Assembly: GCA_965224515.1 (NCBI GenBank)
Contig: OZ245051.1
Span: forward strand, 3,534,001 to 3,598,000
Direction: 5' to 3'
From: Sedimenticola_A sp040506425
Lineage (GTDB): Bacteria > Pseudomonadota > Gammaproteobacteria > Chromatiales > Chromatiaceae
Length of the DNA: 64,000 nucleotides
Within the stretch, counting starts at the first letter, position 1; the number at the start of each line of letters is the position of its first letter. A model generated the notes under the pieces. It was not told the origin of the DNA. It was given only the letters and a program-made list of their open reading frames with translations, and ran no database searches. This document shows positions 61,266-64,000 of this stretch, in pieces. A program made the translations under genes and the position numbers.

Positions 61266-63680
61266 TTATACTTGTTCTACAAATATTGCCATTGGCACAT
61301 AGTCAAGATGACTCCCACTGCCGGAAGTCAAAAGCAATCTTTGCACATTATTATGCACAAAGCCTCCTTTAGGAATAAGGCAATTGATTTTTCCATTAAA
61401 GCTATATTGATCTAGATTATTTTCGTCTTCCTTTGATTTTTCGTGTCCAGTCAAAATATCCTTTTTTAACCTTTCAATAAGATTGGCGTCTGGTTCACCT
61501 TCATTATTCCTAACAGCAGAAACAATCTCCCTGAGAGCCTTTCTAATATTTCCAGAATTACCATCAAACCTTTGGCGAAAACTTAATTCAGGATTAGAAT
61601 TTACAACATACTCCAAATTATTAATTAGTGTACTTAAATCATCCCAAGGATAGGATACTACCCCGGCCTCTTTATACTGAGCATTTTTTATTTCTTTCCA
61701 ACGATATGGGCTATCAGTCAGTAAGATAGATCCAGTTACTTGAGCGATAAAAAACGAAATTTCAAAGTTTGGTACCATACTCATCATCATTAACTGACCA
61801 CCTTGCTTACTTATCACATCGTTCTGTAACAAAGTGAGTGGATCTTTCTCATTCTGAGTCTCCATGTACTGGAGCATTTGTTCAATTTGCTCAGCTGACA
61901 AATCCGGCATGGCGTGGGTAATCTGATTTTTTTGCAGTTCCTTTGGCAACATACGCATGGTACGTGCAAAATCCTCTTCTTGAAGCATTTTTAGCAGTTT
62001 ACCTTCTTTTTCCTCAATTTTTTGATTCTGTGACCGTTCTTCTGCCATATCCAGCATTTGCCTATGCAAGTGCTGGTCAAAAAAGCATAGGTCAGGAATG
62101 AAGTTAACAATCCCAGCTTCAATGAAAGGCATTAAAGTAAGCAGCAGCAGCACATTTTTCAATGTTTGTTGCTTATACTGGTGAGGTGATTGCGTGGGAC
62201 TAAATTCCGGTTTGACAGAAGCAGGATTAATAAAAGGATGCTGAATTATTATTTCATCAAAATAAGGCGTAAAACCTAGTGCGAACATAGAAATAACTCT
62301 AGGATCCACTATCCCTGTATATAACGCTCTTAATACATTATCAGGCGTTGGCAACAAACTGAGTATATCGGTATCAACAGGCCACAAAAACCCATAAAGC
62401 TCATGAATCTCTTTTACCTGATCATTACTCAACTCCCGTCTGACATCATCCCATGTTTTACCTTTGTTAAGACCAAGAATGTCATTTACGCCATTATATA
62501 AAGTAAGATTCCGCTCACGAATACTCAATACTTCCCATGTAGGTCTTTCGTCTTCGCTCTTATTCATGCAACATTTTTTAAACTTCTTTCCACTACCACA
62601 ACCGCATGGATCGTTTCTACCCAGCTTCTCCTTTTTTACGGTCTTTTTTAAGTATTTATTTTCAGGAGTGGTGCGACCAAACGCATCCTGATAATAGGTG
62701 CTACCATCTTCATAACCAACATACATTTCTCCACCGTAGTGCCACAATTCATCTTCCGGCGGTAGCAATACACTCTTTAATTCTGACCATACCTTTGTTA
62801 TGTATTTTTCAGGGAATAACCAATCTTTATCAGGAGCAGCAATATATCTTCGCGCCCTCTTTTTCAGTATAAAATTAATTGCACTTACATTTTCATCACT
62901 AAGAAAACGAGATCTGATAAATGCATCTGTTCGAACCATGCTATTTCTAACGAAATTCGCATTGGTACGCTTTTCAGTTGGATCTTGTTCATCAGGGCTC
63001 TTTGCATATTCATAATTTGTGAGAATCAAACAATGATCCATATCCAAAGGAAAGAGAGTTTGAGTTCCCTTGAAAACTATTGATGGGTCATTAGGATATG
63101 CACATTGTTCAATCCCAGGTGGATATGCATAGTTGTATACCGTCACTGGGTGATCGGTTAGAATGAATTTAACAGATGAGTTATTTGCTGAAACAATTTC
63201 ACGAACACCTTCACTCCAGATCGTGCAATGCAAATTTCTTATCGCTTGCATTTCCATCATTAAATCTACTTGCCCAAGATTTGGATAATGATTATTAATC
63301 CAATCGAGTCCTTTCGGCGTTCGAATTTTTTGAGAATCAATATACGAAAAAAAATCTGAAAAATGATGGTGCCATCCAGAAATATCTTCATCAATAAATG
63401 CCCGTACCGCCCTAGCACCAGTATCATCAATTTTTCCAAATAGCCTGCGCTCTATTTCATCGTTGATATATTCGCCAAAAATAGTTGTATAAAGATCAGT
63501 TTCAAAGAAGCACTGAGATGTTGGTCTCATGCTAGTTTCATTCATCGTAATTACTCTGCCATCAGGAAGTCGTTTCGTGTCAGGAGTAAGATCTAAATAA
63601 TGAAGCTGATTTGAATAACTTAAGAGAAATCCTCTTTGATACCATTGAGGAACATAGTGGTTATCTCTTGTTTCAGACAT
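61266..63680 (-). CDS. DUF4238 plus SEC-C domain protein, AT-rich, unknown function
   Basis: 804 aa, convergent with int and markedly AT-rich. The start MSETRDNHYVPQWYQRGFLL is the DUF4238 signature; FILTDHPVTVYN near 173 belongs to the same domain. A SEC-C zinc motif follows at about 353-373 (GRNDPCGCGSGKKFKKCC). The C-terminal 430 residues show no domain I know. A DUF4238 protein with a central SEC-C is unusual. DUF4238 genes often lie beside restriction and defence genes, so a defence role is a fair guess, not shown. It may be outside the element. Confidence 0.7.
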   Translation of the reverse strand: MSETRDNHYVPQWYQRGFLLSYSNQLHYLDLTPDTKRLPDGRVITMNETSMRPTSQCFFETDLYTTIFGEYINDEIERRLFGKIDDTGARAVRAFIDEDISGWHHHFSDFFSYIDSQKIRTPKGLDWINNHYPNLGQVDLMMEMQAIRNLHCTIWSEGVREIVSANNSSVKFILTDHPVTVYNYAYPPGIEQCAYPNDPSIVFKGTQTLFPLDMDHCLILTNYEYAKSPDEQDPTEKRTNANFVRNSMVRTDAFIRSRFLSDENVSAINFILKKRARRYIAAPDKDWLFPEKYITKVWSELKSVLLPPEDELWHYGGEMYVGYEDGSTYYQDAFGRTTPENKYLKKTVKKEKLGRNDPCGCGSGKKFKKCCMNKSEDERPTWEVLSIRERNLTLYNGVNDILGLNKGKTWDDVRRELSNDQVKEIHELYGFLWPVDTDILSLLPTPDNVLRALYTGIVDPRVISMFALGFTPYFDEIIIQHPFINPASVKPEFSPTQSPHQYKQQTLKNVLLLLTLMPFIEAGIVNFIPDLCFFDQHLHRQMLDMAEERSQNQKIEEKEGKLLKMLQEEDFARTMRMLPKELQKNQITHAMPDLSAEQIEQMLQYMETQNEKDPLTLLQNDVISKQGGQLMMMSMVPNFEISFFIAQVTGSILLTDSPYRWKEIKNAQYKEAGVVSYPWDDLSTLINNLEYVVNSNPELSFRQRFDGNSGNIRKALREIVSAVRNNEGEPDANLIERLKKDILTGHEKSKEDENNLDQYSFNGKINCLIPKGGFVHNNVQRLLLTSGSGSHLDYVPMAIFVEQV

Positions 63681-64000
63681 CGATTGATATTCTGCATTTA
63701 GAAATAATTATTTTCATATTCACTCATATCCGCTTTGTATATGGACTCCTCCTGTTTAGCAAGAAGACCTTATCCAGACATAAGACGCGTATGTATATTC
63801 GGTTTTTTAGTGGAGGGGCTACCTCCTAACCCTACATGTATGCGCACCTTGATCTCTCTTTGGGTCGATGGGCTCTAGGGCCTCAAAGCGGAGCAGAATC
63901 TATCAAGGTGGATAGCTTTATCTGAAATTGGCTTGCTCGCTGAACCTGGTGACTCCTTTTCCTAAGCCTTCTTTACTCTTTCAATCCAATAAGGGAGTCA
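63681..64000. other. Gene-free right end of the window
   Basis: About 320 bp. No tRNA, credible gene or promoter was found. TGACTCC at 63950 and GGAGTCA at the last bases form an inverted repeat, too close to the edge to interpret. Confidence 0.4.

Noticed and set aside
63950..64000. TGACTCC-GGAGTCA inverted repeat at the right edge
   Set aside because: Only 7 bp and it ends at the last base of the window, so it cannot be told from chance or assigned to an att site.
1..64000. CRISPR arrays, rRNA, tRNA and transposase genes
   Set aside because: No regularly spaced repeats, no tRNA-like cloverleaf ends and no transposase were seen on either strand.

Overview
The window is most of a large integrative and conjugative element (ICE) of the PFGI-1/ICEclc class in a proteobacterium, most probably a gammaproteobacterium. 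The evidence is a near-complete G-type (GI) type IV secretion system, a PFGI-1-type ParB, STY4528/DUF2857/DUF3577 replication genes, a PilL2-like lipoprotein and a tyrosine integrase with excisionase. The species cannot be named from sequence alone. No rRNA, tRNA, CRISPR array or transposase gene was seen.

Layout. 1-1166: 5' part of a PD-(D/E)XK DNA-repair nuclease gene running off the left edge, likely chromosomal flank. 1261-16816: a 15.5-kb block of genes on one strand, in transcription order WYL regulator, SNF2-like helicase, HigBA (antitoxin fused to an ImmA/IrrE metallopeptidase), a 58-aa mini-protein resembling the N-terminus of Mod, PLD nuclease, type III Mod, type III Res, OLD-family ATPase-nuclease (interrupted by a -1 frameshift) and UvrD-like helicase. 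The last two are Gabija-like. 16999-18489: five small divergent genes, including a YdjM-like membrane hydrolase. 18497-31745 and 39617-45876: the conjugation genes. The first block is interrupted by one AT-rich gene of unknown function (23558-24361). The two blocks are separated by a complete Wadjet system (JetABCD, 31944-38618) with a divergent WYL regulator. 45990-53217: a recombinase-domain gene, an AbiE toxin-antitoxin pair, RadC, DUF6573, DUF3577, a ParM-like actin, and intergenic regions rich in hairpins and repeats. 53274-58692: the replication/partition/control module (TIGR03761, STY4528, DUF2857, ParB, FlhC, FlhD). 58994-61154: divergent TetR regulator, excisionase, integrase. 61266-63680: an AT-rich gene for a DUF4238 plus SEC-C protein, then non-coding sequence.

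How it works together. TetR probably represses the FlhDC pair through two palindromes. FlhDC would activate the transfer genes. Xis and Int excise the element. STY4528, ParB and ParM would replicate and stabilise the circular form, with HigBA and AbiE as addiction modules. The cargo is largely anti-phage and anti-plasmid: type III RM, SNF2/PLD, Gabija-like, Wadjet, and probably the DUF4238 gene. No TraI-type relaxase, TopB, SSB, ParA or DnaB gene is in the window, so either it lies beyond the edges or the element has lost autonomous transfer.

The least ordinary signals are: (1) the composite defence operon with a free-standing Mod N-terminal mini-protein; (2) an in-frame slippery heptamer exactly where the OLD gene changes frame; (3) tandem hairpin leaders with compensating stem changes before four neighbouring genes; (4) iteron-like repeats inside the STY4528 replication gene; (5) a duplicated hairpin element in two intergenic regions.
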